64,000 nucleotides of DNA from Hoeflea_A sp965216535 (GTDB lineage: Bacteria > Pseudomonadota > Alphaproteobacteria > Rhizobiales > Rhizobiaceae), in NCBI GenBank assembly GCA_965216535.1, contig OZ244175.1, forward strand, positions 7,812,001-7,876,000, read 5' to 3'. The first letter of the stretch is position 1. Every line of letters begins with the position of its first letter. Made by a program: the position numbers and the translations under genes. Of this stretch, positions 8,757 to 17,656 are shown piece after piece. The notes beneath the pieces were generated by a model. The model was not told where the DNA came from. It saw only the letters and a list, made by a program, of their open reading frames with translations, and ran no database searches.

Positions 8757-9752
8757 ATGGTAGGTAAGATAACACGTCGCGCACTCGCAGCCCTTGCGGT
8801 GGTGGCTTTGGCCACGCCGGCGCTGGCAATGGACAAGGTCAAGCTGCGGATGTCGACCCCGGCGTCAGAAACGGACCAACGCTCGGTAGCACTCGCCGAA
8901 ATCTTTGCGCCCGCCGTTGCGGATTTCGCCACCTACGAACCGCATTACAACGCGACCCTGATCAAGCAGAATTCCGAACTGGAGGCGATCGCTTCCGGCG
9001 ACCTGGAAATGTCGATCGCTTCGGCTCAGGAGCTGGCGCAGTATTTCCCGGAATTCTCGATCTTCGCCACCGGATACGTCCACCAGGACGCCGACCACCA
9101 AGTCGCGGTCTTTAACGACCCGCTGATGGAACCCTTCAAGAAGAAGGTCGAGGACGAACTGGGCGTCAAGCTCCTGTCGGTGATGTATCTTGGCCGTCGT
9201 CACGTCAATCTCAGGCAGAAGAAAGACGACCTGACCGTCATGAAGCCGGCGGACCTGGCGGGCGTCAATCTCCGCATGCCGGGCACCGACGCCTGGCAGT
9301 TCCTCGGCAAGGCATTGGGCGCCAACCCCACGCCGATGGCCTTTACGGAAGTGTATACGGCTCTGGCCTCGGGTTCGGTTGACGGGCAGGACAATCCGCT
9401 GCCGACCGTGGTGGACGCCAAGTTCTATGAAGTCACCAATCAGATCATCCTGACCTCGCACCTGGTCGATCTCAACTACGTCGCCTTTTCCAAGGCCGTG
9501 TGGGACAGCCTGACGCCCGAGCAGCAGGCCAAGGTGCAGGCCGCAGCCGATGCCGCAGCCGAAAGCGGTCGTCAAAATCAGCTGAAGAAGGAAGCCGATC
9601 TGGTGGCCTTCCTGAAGGAGAACGGCCTGGAAATCTACGAACCGGATTTGAAGGCGTTCCGCGACCATGTACAGTCGCAGTATGTTGGCTCCGAGTTCGC
9701 CGCCTCCTGGCCGGACGGTGTGCTGGAGAAAATCAACGGGCTCGGCAACTGA
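8757..9752 (+). CDS. TRAP transporter substrate-binding protein, DctP family
   Basis: The protein has 331 residues, with a Sec signal peptide (RRALAALAVVALATPALA) and a GAAGGAGG site before ATG 8757. Family features include the segment VNLRMPGTDAWQFLGKALGA, with the conserved arginine that binds the carboxylate, and FTEVYTALASGSVDGQDNP. It is the periplasmic receptor that delivers a carboxylated substrate to the DctQM permease encoded next. Confidence 0.93.
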   Translation: MVGKITRRALAALAVVALATPALAMDKVKLRMSTPASETDQRSVALAEIFAPAVADFATYEPHYNATLIKQNSELEAIASGDLEMSIASAQELAQYFPEFSIFATGYVHQDADHQVAVFNDPLMEPFKKKVEDELGVKLLSVMYLGRRHVNLRQKKDDLTVMKPADLAGVNLRMPGTDAWQFLGKALGANPTPMAFTEVYTALASGSVDGQDNPLPTVVDAKFYEVTNQIILTSHLVDLNYVAFSKAVWDSLTPEQQAKVQAAADAAAESGRQNQLKKEADLVAFLKENGLEIYEPDLKAFRDHVQSQYVGSEFAASWPDGVLEKINGLGN

Positions 9753-9764
9753 TCGACGCCATGT

Positions 9765-9789
9765 GGAAGGGGCGGTGACCGCCCCTTCC
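9765..9789 (+). terminator. Strong hairpin between DctP and DctQ genes
   Basis: Arms GGAAGGGGCGGT and ACCGCCCCTTCC flank one base, giving an 11-12 bp GC-rich stem 12 bp after the DctP stop. There is no T run. Such a hairpin can stabilise or attenuate the transcript so the binding protein is made in excess of the permease; that role is inferred. Confidence 0.6.
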
Positions 9790-9841
9790 GGTCATCAGCG
9801 GTCCGTATGATGCGAACCGTGTGGGAGGGGAACATCTTGAT

Positions 9842-10402
9842 ATGAGGCAATTGTCCACTCTTCGCAGAGCGGCCGAAGCCTTCGCCGCCGCCCTCATGGC
9901 GGTGATGTTCCTGACCTTTATCCTGCAGATCACCATACGCTACTCGGCGCGTCTCGAATGGATCGGCGACACATTTCCCTTCCTCGAACCGTCGCTTTAC
10001 GGCTGGACCCTCGAATTCTGCCTGGTGTTGTGGCTCTGGCTGGTGTTCTGGGGCAACGCCTTCGTGGTGCGCGAACGCGACCATGTGGCCTTCGACATCC
10101 TTTATCAACGGGTCGGGCCCGGCGTGCGAAAATGGTTCATCGTCGTCTTCGGACTGGCGATTGCCATCGGCCTGCTGCTGTCGATTGAGCCGACCTGGGC
10201 GAAGTTCCACATTCTGCGGTTGAAGAAGACCGCAACTCTCTCAGGTTTGGTCGGCGACTGGATCCGCATGCGCCACATCTACGTGATCTACATCGTCTTT
10301 CTGGCCGCGGTTTCGCTGCGGTACTTCTGGCTCGTCTACCGGACGATGCGATTCGGACCGCCGGAAACGGACGAGCATGAAGCCACACGGTTCGACGAAT
10401 GA
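9842..10402 (+). CDS. TRAP transporter small permease, DctQ family
   Basis: The protein has 186 residues. ATG 9842 is preferred over GTG 9821, because GGGAGGGGAA lies between them at proper spacing from 9842. Four membrane segments are visible: AAALMAVMFLTFILQITI, the LEFCLVLWLWLVFWGN region, WFIVVFGLAIAIGLLLSI and HIYVIYIVFLAAVSLRYF. It forms the small subunit of the permease and overlaps the DctM gene by 4 bp (ATGA). Confidence 0.9.
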   Translation: MRQLSTLRRAAEAFAAALMAVMFLTFILQITIRYSARLEWIGDTFPFLEPSLYGWTLEFCLVLWLWLVFWGNAFVVRERDHVAFDILYQRVGPGVRKWFIVVFGLAIAIGLLLSIEPTWAKFHILRLKKTATLSGLVGDWIRMRHIYVIYIVFLAAVSLRYFWLVYRTMRFGPPETDEHEATRFDE

Positions 10403-11694
10403 GCCTCGAATTCTTCCTCTGCCTGGCGACCCTGTTCGGCCTTGCCGCGATCGGCGCGCCGATCGCCTACGCCATTCTCATCGGGTCGTTGGTCTATCTG
10501 GCGGTGGCCGGCCAGGATATCGGTCTTGCCGGCAAGGTGCTGATGGACGGGCTCTATTCGAGTTTCGTGCTGCTGGCAGTGCCGCTGTTTATCGCGGCTG
10601 CGAATATCATGAATGCCGGGACGATCAGCGACCGGCTGCTGCAATTCTGCGTCGCCCTTGTCGGCCGTTTCCGCGGCGGCATGGGGCATGTCAACGTCGT
10701 TGCCTCGCTGATCTTCTCCGGCATGTCGGGATCAGCCGTCGCCGATGCGGCCGGAATCGGCAAGATCATCATCGAAATGATGACCAAGAGCGGCCATTAC
10801 ACGCGAGGCTATGCCGCCGCCATTACCGCCGCCTCGGCAACGATCGGCCCGATCATCCCGCCGTCGATTCCGATGGTGCTCTATGCACTCGTTTCGAACG
10901 CCTCCATCGGATACCTGTTTCTGGGCGGCATCATTCCTGGACTGCTGATGGGCGCGGTTCTGATGGGTCTCAACACCTTTCTGTCGCACCGGCGCAACTT
11001 TGCGCTTGAAAAGGCGGTTCCGCTGAAGGATTTGCCCGGCCTGACATTCAATGCCTTCCCGGCACTGCTGATGCCCGCCATTCTGCTCTATGGCATCTAC
11101 GGCGGCGTCACGACGCCGACTGAAGCCGCCGCCGTCGCGGCATTCTATGCGCTGATTCTCGCATCGGTGTTTTACCGGGCGCTGTCTGCCCGGGCGCTCT
11201 ACGACATTCTGGTTCAGAGCGCCCGTTCTTCGGCCGCGGTCGGCATCGTCATCGGTGGTGCTTTGATCCTCAACTATGTGGTGGCGTCGGAAAACATCCC
11301 GAACCTTCTGGCGCAGAGCATGGTCGGATTGGACATGCATCCGCTGGCCTTTCTGCTGGCCGTCAACATACTGTTGCTGTTGCTTGGTTGCGTGCTCGAC
11401 GCGACGACGATCATCCTCGTCATCATCCCGCTCTTTCTGCCCACCTGCCGTGAACTGGGGATCGATCTGGTTCATTTCGGCGTGGTCGCGGTGGTCAACT
11501 GCATGATCGGCCTGATCACGCCGCCCTACGGCATTCTGCTCTTCGTCATCAACGCCGTCACCGGCATCCCGCTTGCCGAAATCATCCGCGAGATCTGGCT
11601 CTTCCTGGCCGTGCTGCTTCTGGCGCTGGCGGTTCTGATCCTGTGGCCGGGGCTGGTTCTGTGGCTACCGCGCATGTTTGGTTATCTGGGATAG
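10399..11694 (+). CDS. TRAP transporter large permease, DctM family
   Basis: The protein has 431 residues and about 12 hydrophobic segments. Characteristic stretches are MSGSAVADAAGIGKI, TIGPIIPPSIPMVLYA, GGVTTPTEAAAVAAFYA and LITPPYGILLFVINAVTG. It is the ion-driven channel subunit of the DctPQM system. Usual family length is ~425-430, so it is complete. It ends the operon; the next gene runs in the opposite direction. Confidence 0.93.
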   Translation: MSLEFFLCLATLFGLAAIGAPIAYAILIGSLVYLAVAGQDIGLAGKVLMDGLYSSFVLLAVPLFIAAANIMNAGTISDRLLQFCVALVGRFRGGMGHVNVVASLIFSGMSGSAVADAAGIGKIIIEMMTKSGHYTRGYAAAITAASATIGPIIPPSIPMVLYALVSNASIGYLFLGGIIPGLLMGAVLMGLNTFLSHRRNFALEKAVPLKDLPGLTFNAFPALLMPAILLYGIYGGVTTPTEAAAVAAFYALILASVFYRALSARALYDILVQSARSSAAVGIVIGGALILNYVVASENIPNLLAQSMVGLDMHPLAFLLAVNILLLLLGCVLDATTIILVIIPLFLPTCRELGIDLVHFGVVAVVNCMIGLITPPYGILLFVINAVTGIPLAEIIREIWLFLAVLLLALAVLILWPGLVLWLPRMFGYLG

Positions 11695-11720
11695 CCTGTC
11701 CCTTTTTGTGGCAGGTCTCA

Positions 11721-12068
11721 TTAATCGAAACTGGACAGAACCAGAAGCACTGGAAACAGGAGCATTCCCATTGCTGCACCAAACGAACCAAACCAATGCC
11801 AATTGTCCAGCGGGCGGTTCCGGTAAGCGCACCAGATGACAGCAACTCCCATCACATAGACGTTCGCCAGTCCGATCGCGAGCGTCATCGCCGGAAGCGT
11901 TTCGCTGAGGCGCTGTGGCAGAAAATGCCCAAACTCTTCCGTGAGTTCAGCAACAAGGCTGCAAAGCAAGTTTACTGGAAGATAGACAACCCAGAACGTT
12001 AGGAAAAACGTCTGCTGTCCGGTCAGAAGCAACCCGATCGCTCGAAACAACCGGCCAACCCTATCCAT
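11721..12068 (-). CDS. Small membrane protein of unknown function
   Basis: The protein has 115 residues from ATG 12068, which has GGAG upstream; GTG 12086 is an alternative. Three hydrophobic segments are seen: FLTFWVVYLPVNLLCSLVA, TLAIGLANVYVMGVAVIWCA and GAAMGMLLFPVLLVLS. No family was recognised. It is convergent with the TRAP operon. The opposite-strand frame here looks like a shadow because it lacks a plausible product. Confidence 0.6.
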   Translation of the reverse strand: MDRVGRLFRAIGLLLTGQQTFFLTFWVVYLPVNLLCSLVAELTEEFGHFLPQRLSETLPAMTLAIGLANVYVMGVAVIWCAYRNRPLDNWHWFGSFGAAMGMLLFPVLLVLSSFD

Positions 12069-12247
12069 AAACACTCCGGTAACCACAAACTTGAATATGC
12101 GTGCTCTGCTGACCGATCGGCGTACCTGAAGTACGGCCGGGTGCTGCTGACGATTGACAGTTCAGGCCACAATCATCTCAACTGTATGATGCATCGCCGC
12201 TGCTGTACAATCAACGGCGTGTACGACAGTCGAACCCGGAGAGCGAT

Positions 12248-12454
12248 ATGAGCAATACCGTTTACAAGCATATCAACATCGTCGGTGCCTCGTCGGAGGG
12301 TGTCGAAGATGCCATCCGAGGCGCCATCTTAAAGGCATCGGAAACCATCAACAACATCGGCTGGTTCGAGGTGTCCGAGATCCGCGGGCACGTTGCCGAA
12401 GGCAAGGTGACCAACTTCCAGGTGGGCATCAAGGTCGGCTTCCGGCTGGAATAG
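12248..12454 (+). CDS. Dodecin family flavin-binding protein
   Basis: The protein has 68 residues. The small beta-alpha-beta-beta fold is recognisable from VYKHINIVGAS, a helix ending in NNIGWFEVSEIRG (flavin-stacking Trp) and NFQVGIKVGFRLE. Dodecins form 12-mers that store and buffer flavin in the cytoplasm. GGAGAG lies before the ATG. It stands alone, with no flavin biosynthesis gene beside it. Confidence 0.92.
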   Translation: MSNTVYKHINIVGASSEGVEDAIRGAILKASETINNIGWFEVSEIRGHVAEGKVTNFQVGIKVGFRLE

Positions 12455-12484
12455 CGGCATCGCGATCTTGGCCTCGGCCAGCGA

Positions 12485-13066
12485 TCAGTAGGGGTCTTTC
12501 GCCGTCCGGTCGGCGGACAATGACTGCTGCCTGGAATGGACCAGCAGTTCGATGGCGTCCGCCAGGTGGTCCTCCTGGATGTTGTAGTCGCCTCTTTCGA
12601 CGCGGATGCGGTGAGCCTCGATCATCACGTCGGCGTGGCTGCAGCCCCAAGGGGGTTCGAACCGGTAGGATGCCAATTCGATCAGCAGGCCCAGTGGATC
12701 GGTAAAGTAGATCGAATCCATGAATCCGCGATCCTTCGGCCCTGTATGGCTGATCCCGCGGTCGTCGAGGCGTTTGACCGCCTGTTTGAAAGTCGCCTGG
12801 CTGACTGAAAGCGCAATGTGGTGGACACAGCCCGGTTCGGTCGGCGTTCGGCGGGGATCCGGTTTGCGGTCTTCATTGGTAAAAATGGTGATCAGGCGGC
12901 CGTCACCCGGATCGAAGTAAAGATGACCTTCCTTCGGGTTGTCCAGATTGGGCTGGTCAAAGACGAAAGGCATCCCCAGCACCCCTTCCCAGAAATCGAT
13001 GGAGGTCTGCCGGTCGGCTCCTGTCAGGGTGATGTGGTGAACGCCCTGCGACTGCAGTTTTCGCAT
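12485..13066 (-). CDS. VOC-family protein (glyoxalase/ring-cleavage dioxygenase-like)
   Basis: The protein has 193 residues. ATG 13066 fits the GAAGAAGGA site best; ATG 13087 and 13075 are alternatives. The N-terminal half begins GVHHITLTGADRQTSIDFWE and the second begins CVHHIALSVS, i.e. paired VOC modules with metal-type His, plus a late acidic residue in GLLIELASYRFEPP. The family includes extradiol-type dioxygenases, glyoxalases and resistance proteins; the substrate is unknown. Confidence 0.82.
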   Translation of the reverse strand: MRKLQSQGVHHITLTGADRQTSIDFWEGVLGMPFVFDQPNLDNPKEGHLYFDPGDGRLITIFTNEDRKPDPRRTPTEPGCVHHIALSVSQATFKQAVKRLDDRGISHTGPKDRGFMDSIYFTDPLGLLIELASYRFEPPWGCSHADVMIEAHRIRVERGDYNIQEDHLADAIELLVHSRQQSLSADRTAKDPY

Positions 13067-13209
13067 TGCCGTCATTCCTTCTTCCATTTCGGAACAGAAC
13101 TATGCGCGCGTCCGTTCGCGGAGGAAAGGGCTGCCGGAAGACATGTTTGGCAGAAGCTCGCCAGCTCAGAGCTTTTCAGCAATCCGTAGACGACGGGTAT
13201 CAGACCGGT

Positions 13210-13461
13210 TCAACTGGGTTCGTTCAGCTCAAGCCGCCGTTCGATGCGCTCAAGGCGTGCGCGCAGCTTGTCCATGCTGTGGCGATCACCAACTTGTTCC
13301 GCGACAAACTCCCCCATGTCACGACTGACGCGCGCCATGATGGTTTCCACGGTGCCAAGCCGACGTAACATCTCGTCGTCGCGTTCCCGTGCCGCTGCTT
13401 GTTCAGCGCGGATCGCCTTAAGCTGCTCCAGCAGCAGATCGTTCGTAACGTTATCCGTCAT
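13210..13461 (-). CDS. Small coiled-coil hypothetical protein
   Basis: The protein has 83 residues, almost entirely helical and charged (LEQLKAIRAEQAAARERDDE, KLRARLERIERRLEL), so it is predicted to form a coiled coil. Similar short proteins are seen in rhizobia by my recollection. Function is unknown. No strong ribosome-binding site was seen. Confidence 0.55.
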   Translation of the reverse strand: MTDNVTNDLLLEQLKAIRAEQAAARERDDEMLRRLGTVETIMARVSRDMGEFVAEQVGDRHSMDKLRARLERIERRLELNEPS

Positions 13462-13521
13462 GGCTGTAGCCTATCTGTTGTCGGGTCACTCGCCAAGGGT
13501 TCGATAAAATGTCCCAGGTTG

Positions 13522-13812
13522 GGACAGTCTCGCGGCTCCTGGGCTGAGAGTGCAGAAGTCGCACATGATCTTCGGTAATCAGGTCGAACTGCTCGTTCGG
13601 ATCATAGAACAGATGGTCAGCACGAAATTATCAACCATCCAGGAAGACGACCGGTCTATGAAACCGATGTTTCTGGATGACAGATCGACGTCTTCCTTCA
13701 GGTGATACGCCAGCATTTTCCTCGATCGGTACTCATCCGTCCAAAGCGAAGCAGCCGTGCAGGTCTCGAAGACGTCGGGTCGCCGGTTAATGTGTTCAAG
13801 TTCGTCAAACAT
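13522..13812 (-). pseudogene. Decayed class I SAM-dependent methyltransferase
   Basis: The first ~61 codons (13812 to ~13627) read as the N-terminus of a familiar methyltransferase group: MFDELEHINRRPDVFE, LWTDEYRSRKMLAYHL and SSRNIGFIDRSSSWM. Next in another frame is LFYDPNEQFDLIT (13612-13574), and in a third frame IMCDFCTLSPGAARLS (13569-13522), which matches the internal motif following FDLI in that family. The SAM-binding glycine motif between the first two pieces (perhaps 60-80 residues) and the C-terminal half are gone. The order is preserved, so this is one gene broken by a deletion and frameshifts. Family recall is from memory. Confidence 0.65.
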
Positions 13813-13851
13813 CGAGAGGTGCCATCCTGAATGCGATCGTTACAGGGTCGG

Positions 13852-14631
13852 CTACTTTCCGAGGAATTCGCTGGGGCTTTCACCGAGCACCTGTCGGAAC
13901 ATGTAGCTGAACGCGCTGGATGACCGGTAGCCCAATTCCAGGGCAACCGTCGTGATTTTCTGGCCCGCTGCCAGCATGGAGACGGCGTGTAGAATTCTGG
14001 CATGCCGCAACCATTTCGATGGCGGCATGCCGGTTTCCGATATGAATATTCTCTCGACCGTCTTGCGGCTGGCCGGCACCTCGGCGAGCCACGCCTCGAC
14101 CGATTGAACCTTGCCGGGATCGTCGAGTGTCGACCGGGCAAGGTCGCGGACCCGGCGGTCTTGCGGCACGGCCAAGGACAGCGGAACATCTCGGGCACTC
14201 AGCCACTCATGACGCAAGAGGGCGTGCACGGCGTCGTTGTGGCGGTGCTCACGCGCATCCGTTTCCTCCGGCATCGTTGCGATGAACAGCGATCTCAGCA
14301 GGGGTGTCATGGCGACCACCCTGCACGCAGCGCCCAGTCGATCGGCCTCTTGCCGGTCGACGTCGACATAGATCATCACGTCGTTTGGGCCGTAACGCAT
14401 CCAGTGATCCATATCAGGCGGTATCCAGACGGCCATGGCCGGGCTCAGAAGAAGAACGCGATCCGGCGTACCGACTGTCATCGAGCCTGATTCCGCCGAA
14501 ATGAGCTGGCCGTAATCGTGCGCGTGCCAGTCGAAACTCTCGCCGGCTTCCGGCTTGATGGTCTCCCCGAGATATCTTGGTCGATTGCTCAACTCTGGAT
14601 TGACCGCATCTGGATGGGGCTGAACAGCCAT
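13852..14631 (-). CDS. AraC-family transcriptional regulator
   Basis: The protein has 259 residues from ATG 14631; the frame is open upstream to 14871, but that extension is not family-like and runs past the divergent start at 14754. The N-terminal cupin (FDWHAHDYGQLISAESGSM, WIPPDMDHWM) senses a ligand, and the C-terminal pair of helix-turn-helices includes KTVERIFISETGMPPSKWLR and ALELGYRSSSAFSYMFRQ. It is divergent from an MFS gene, the usual arrangement for a regulator of an efflux pump. Confidence 0.88.
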   Translation of the reverse strand: MAVQPHPDAVNPELSNRPRYLGETIKPEAGESFDWHAHDYGQLISAESGSMTVGTPDRVLLLSPAMAVWIPPDMDHWMRYGPNDVMIYVDVDRQEADRLGAACRVVAMTPLLRSLFIATMPEETDAREHRHNDAVHALLRHEWLSARDVPLSLAVPQDRRVRDLARSTLDDPGKVQSVEAWLAEVPASRKTVERIFISETGMPPSKWLRHARILHAVSMLAAGQKITTVALELGYRSSSAFSYMFRQVLGESPSEFLGK

Positions 14632-14753
14632 GAACTGACGAATCCTCGATATATTCTGACTTTTCTTCGACAGACAGACATACAGGCTTCCTCTAGCTTT
14701 CGGAAGCAAGCCGGTGTTTTGCCGGCATATCGGTATCGAAATTCGTTTCCGCC

Positions 14754-15935
14754 ATGAGACAGCGCACCTTCCTGACCTGGTTCGCACTGGGTCACCTATG
14801 CATTGACTGGCCGATCGCGGCCCTGTGGCTGATCGTGCCCGCGGCCGGTCTTGGCATGAACCTTTCGCCAACCGAGGTCGGCTTGCTGTTCACACTGACC
14901 ATCATTGGCGGTGCACTTGCCTATATTCCGGCCGGGTTTCTTGCAGATCACGTCTCGAACCGAGGCCGTTTGCTCGTCGCAACATTCTGGTGGGTTGCCA
15001 TCGGCTATGGGCTGGCGTCGTTGGCTCCGGGGTTCTGGAGCCTCGCGATCCTTCTCGCTCTTGCCGGGATGGGCAATGCGGCATGGCACCCGATGGCCAC
15101 GGGCGTCCTCACAAGGGACAACAAAGGTGGACGTGCCCACGCCCTGGGAATTCACGCCATTGGTGGATCGTTCGCCGAAGTCCTGTCTCCTCTCAGCGTC
15201 GGCTTCCTGCTGGCCTTTGTCGATTGGCGTGGTGCGCTGATTGCCTCGGTGCTGCCAACAGTCTTGCTGGGTGTTTGTTTCCTGTGGGTCGCCCGCGCCG
15301 TTCCGCGTGTCGAACGAAGGGCGGTGAACCGGCAAGACCTGCTCGATTTGTTGCACGCCTGGCGTCACAGGAGTGGACTTCGCATCATCGGCATGATCAG
15401 CCTCTACAACATGGCCTTGATTGCGATGTTCAGCATGATCCCGCTCTATCTGGCCAGCGTCCACGGCCTTGAACCGACGACGATCGGCATCATCTTTGCC
15501 ACCCTCATGATCTCGGGCGCGCTTGCCCAACCCTGGGTCGGCAAGCTCTCTGACAGTGTCGGACGCCGACCCGTTCTGTTGACCGGAATGCTGACAGGCG
15601 GCGCGACGATCGCAGTACTCATGTTCAACCCGGCGCTCTGGGTGATGATCGCGCTCATGGCGATCGGGTTTGCCGCGATGGACTCGATCCGTCCGGTCAT
15701 GCTTGCCACCGCGGTCGATCACACCGATACCAGGGAAAGCACGACCCTCGGTCTGGCCTTCGTTCTGATGGATGGCATCGGCGCGATCGGAGCCGTGCTC
15801 GCCGGCACGGCGGCCGCGATTTCCTGGCAGCACATGTTCGGTCTCGCCGCGACATTCTCGTTTGGAGCTGCGGCTTTGAGCGCCGTGACCGTTGCCACCG
15901 TATCAGCGAGTGTTCTTCGCGACGGACAACCTTAG
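14754..15935 (+). CDS. MFS transporter (probable efflux)
   Basis: The protein has 393 residues and 12 predicted membrane segments. The loop between helices 2 and 3 has the MFS signature form (GFLADHVSNRGRLL), and the matching loop in the second half is GKLSDSVGRRPVLL. The divergent AraC regulator suggests ligand-controlled export or uptake of a small molecule. The substrate is unknown. Confidence 0.87.
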   Translation: MRQRTFLTWFALGHLCIDWPIAALWLIVPAAGLGMNLSPTEVGLLFTLTIIGGALAYIPAGFLADHVSNRGRLLVATFWWVAIGYGLASLAPGFWSLAILLALAGMGNAAWHPMATGVLTRDNKGGRAHALGIHAIGGSFAEVLSPLSVGFLLAFVDWRGALIASVLPTVLLGVCFLWVARAVPRVERRAVNRQDLLDLLHAWRHRSGLRIIGMISLYNMALIAMFSMIPLYLASVHGLEPTTIGIIFATLMISGALAQPWVGKLSDSVGRRPVLLTGMLTGGATIAVLMFNPALWVMIALMAIGFAAMDSIRPVMLATAVDHTDTRESTTLGLAFVLMDGIGAIGAVLAGTAAAISWQHMFGLAATFSFGAAALSAVTVATVSASVLRDGQP

Positions 15936-15983
15936 TGGCTGTGAGAAGGCGTCGAGAACGGAATGTCATTTTTGAGGTTGATA

Positions 15984-16074
15984 TGGCGGAGAGAGAGGGA
16001 TTCGAACCCTCGAGACGGTATCACCGCCTACACACTTTCCAGGCGTGCGCCTTCAACCACTCGGCCACCTCTCC
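15984..16074 (-). tRNA. tRNA-Ser (anticodon GGA)
   Basis: Read on the minus strand the acceptor stem GGAGAGG pairs with the 3' end (one G-U), the anticodon loop is CTGGAAA (anticodon GGA, reading UCC/UCU), a long variable arm typical of serine tRNA follows, then GGTTCGAATCC in the T arm. CCA is encoded (complement at 15984-15986). Confidence 0.96.
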
Positions 16075-16363
16075 GGATATCGTGCCGGTCGCTGGAAAGC
16101 AGGCCGGAACGGCGCGCACTATAGTCAAGACGGATGCCGGATCAACCAGAATCTGACGCTTTGACGACAAAGGTTGCGTTGCGTCGAAATCTGCCGCGCT
16201 CCCTGCGCCTTGCCGATATCGAGCATGTGATTTCCACGACGGGCATTTATGCGCTATGAACCGTGCTTGCTGCCTTCAGGGCATGGGGATCGGCCACTGC
16301 GGTCGGATACCGAAAAGGCCAGCGCAACACAATTGACGTCACGGATGGGAGTGGACGACCACC

Positions 16364-16684
16364 ATGAGATTCCTGTTGCGCGCGATCAGCATGATCGCTC
16401 TGGTTTTTGCGGTCATTGCCGGCGTCATTGACGCGATCAAGTCGGTTGCCGCCTCCCAGGTGGTCATGGAGCCCTTGGGCAACGCCTGGTACGCCATCAG
16501 CCCGGACACGCTGAACCTTGCCCAGGCGGTGATTCAGCGCAACGTGCATCCCTATCTGTGGGATCCGATCATCCAGTGGATCCTGCTGCAGCCGACCTGG
16601 GCGGTGTTCCTGGTGCTGTCGTTGTTCTTTTATCTGATCGCCTGGCGGCGGCCGCGACCGGCCGGTCGCTTCGCCGCGCGCTAG
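16364..16684 (+). CDS. Small conserved membrane protein
   Basis: The protein has 106 residues. An N-terminal hydrophobic segment (AISMIALVFAVIAGVIDAI) and a C-terminal one (TWAVFLVLSLFFYLIAW) flank a polar region of ~45 residues containing SPDTLNLAQAVIQRNVHPYLWDP. The topology suggests two membrane anchors with the middle on one side. I recall similar unnamed proteins in rhizobia; function unknown. Confidence 0.72.
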   Translation: MRFLLRAISMIALVFAVIAGVIDAIKSVAASQVVMEPLGNAWYAISPDTLNLAQAVIQRNVHPYLWDPIIQWILLQPTWAVFLVLSLFFYLIAWRRPRPAGRFAAR

Positions 16685-16740
16685 ACGGCCGCCCGTGCCC
16701 GCGCTATCTGTCGCCTTGGGTTGCAATATGGAGTGAGACG

Positions 16741-17391
16741 ATGTTCGGCCTTGACCTTATGAGCAAGAAAACAACAATGCCAACCGCCGAGAACGCCCTG
16801 CCGGGCCGCAGCGAACCGCTGCCAACGGCCAGCCATCACTTCGTCAACGGCAATCCGCTCAAGGGGCCCTATCCCGACGGTTTCGAAAGGGCGCTTTTTG
16901 GCATGGGGTGTTTCTGGGGCGTTGAGAGGATGTTCTGGCTGCGCCGGGGTGTCTGGGTGACCGCTGTCGGATTTGCAGGAGGCATGACCCCAAATCCAAC
17001 ATACGAGGAAACCGTCACCGGACTGACCGGCCATACGGAAGTTGCACTGGTGGTCTACGACCCGGCTGTCATCACCTATGGCAGCTTGCTCAAGATCTTC
17101 TGGGAAGGTCACGACCCGACGCAAGGCATGCGTCAGGGCAACGATGTCGGCACGACCTACCGGTCTGCCATTTATGCCTACGGGGACGACCAGTTGCACC
17201 AGGCAAAGCAGAGCCGCACCGACTACCAGGCCGCGCTCGACAGTGCCGGGTTTGACCACCAGATCACCACGGAAATCGTCTCCGCGCCGGAGTTCTATTT
17301 CGCCGAGGACTATCACCAGCAGTATCTTGCCAAGAATCCGAACGGCTATTGCGGCGTACGCGGAACCGGCGTTTCCTGCACAATGGGCTGA
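16741..17391 (+). CDS. msrA: Peptide-methionine (S)-S-oxide reductase
   Basis: The protein has 216 residues from ATG 16741, preceded by GGAGTGAG. The catalytic motif GMGCFWGVERMFW, GFAGGMTPNPTYEE, GHTEVALVVYDP and the DYHQQYLAKNPNGYCG end are all present, including a C-terminal cysteine usable for resolving. It reduces methionine-S-sulfoxide in proteins using thioredoxin. MsrB is not in the window. Confidence 0.97.
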   Translation: MFGLDLMSKKTTMPTAENALPGRSEPLPTASHHFVNGNPLKGPYPDGFERALFGMGCFWGVERMFWLRRGVWVTAVGFAGGMTPNPTYEETVTGLTGHTEVALVVYDPAVITYGSLLKIFWEGHDPTQGMRQGNDVGTTYRSAIYAYGDDQLHQAKQSRTDYQAALDSAGFDHQITTEIVSAPEFYFAEDYHQQYLAKNPNGYCGVRGTGVSCTMG

Positions 17392-17438
17392 CAAACCGGG
17401 GCTGGCACGCCCGCAGGCGGGGCAATGCCGCCTCAAAA

Positions 17439-17454
17439 TTGATCATACGATCAA
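17439..17454. promoter_or_regulatory. Inverted repeat TTGATC-N4-GATCAA upstream of BMP gene
   Basis: TTGATC-ATAC-GATCAA is a perfect 6-bp inverted repeat ~200 bp before the BMP-type gene. Its right arm forms a second imperfect palindrome with TTTGACC 5 nt downstream, so three related half-sites are present. It is likely an operator for this gene; the regulator is not nearby. An AGGCGG/CCGCCT hairpin at 17415-17433 may mark the end of the msrA transcript. Confidence 0.45.
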
Positions 17455-17656
17455 AAATTTGACCTTGTGAGCAAAGGCGGTTAGCTTCGATTTTTAAGCA
17501 TGCTCCACAAAGCACTCATTTTGTGCGTGATCTTTGCAAAAAGCCGTGCAAGGATAAGCGCAAGTCTAGCCGGGCTCCGGTGAGAAAGGCTTTATTTGCG
17601 CCGCGCCAAAAGCGGTAGAGGGACAACAAACCAAACGAACAAAAGGGTTGGGAAAC

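Noticed and set aside
14796..15833. 345-residue frame opposite the MFS gene
   Set aside because: Low-complexity composition rich in Arg, Gln and Asp without family features; the plus strand is a clear 12-helix transporter.
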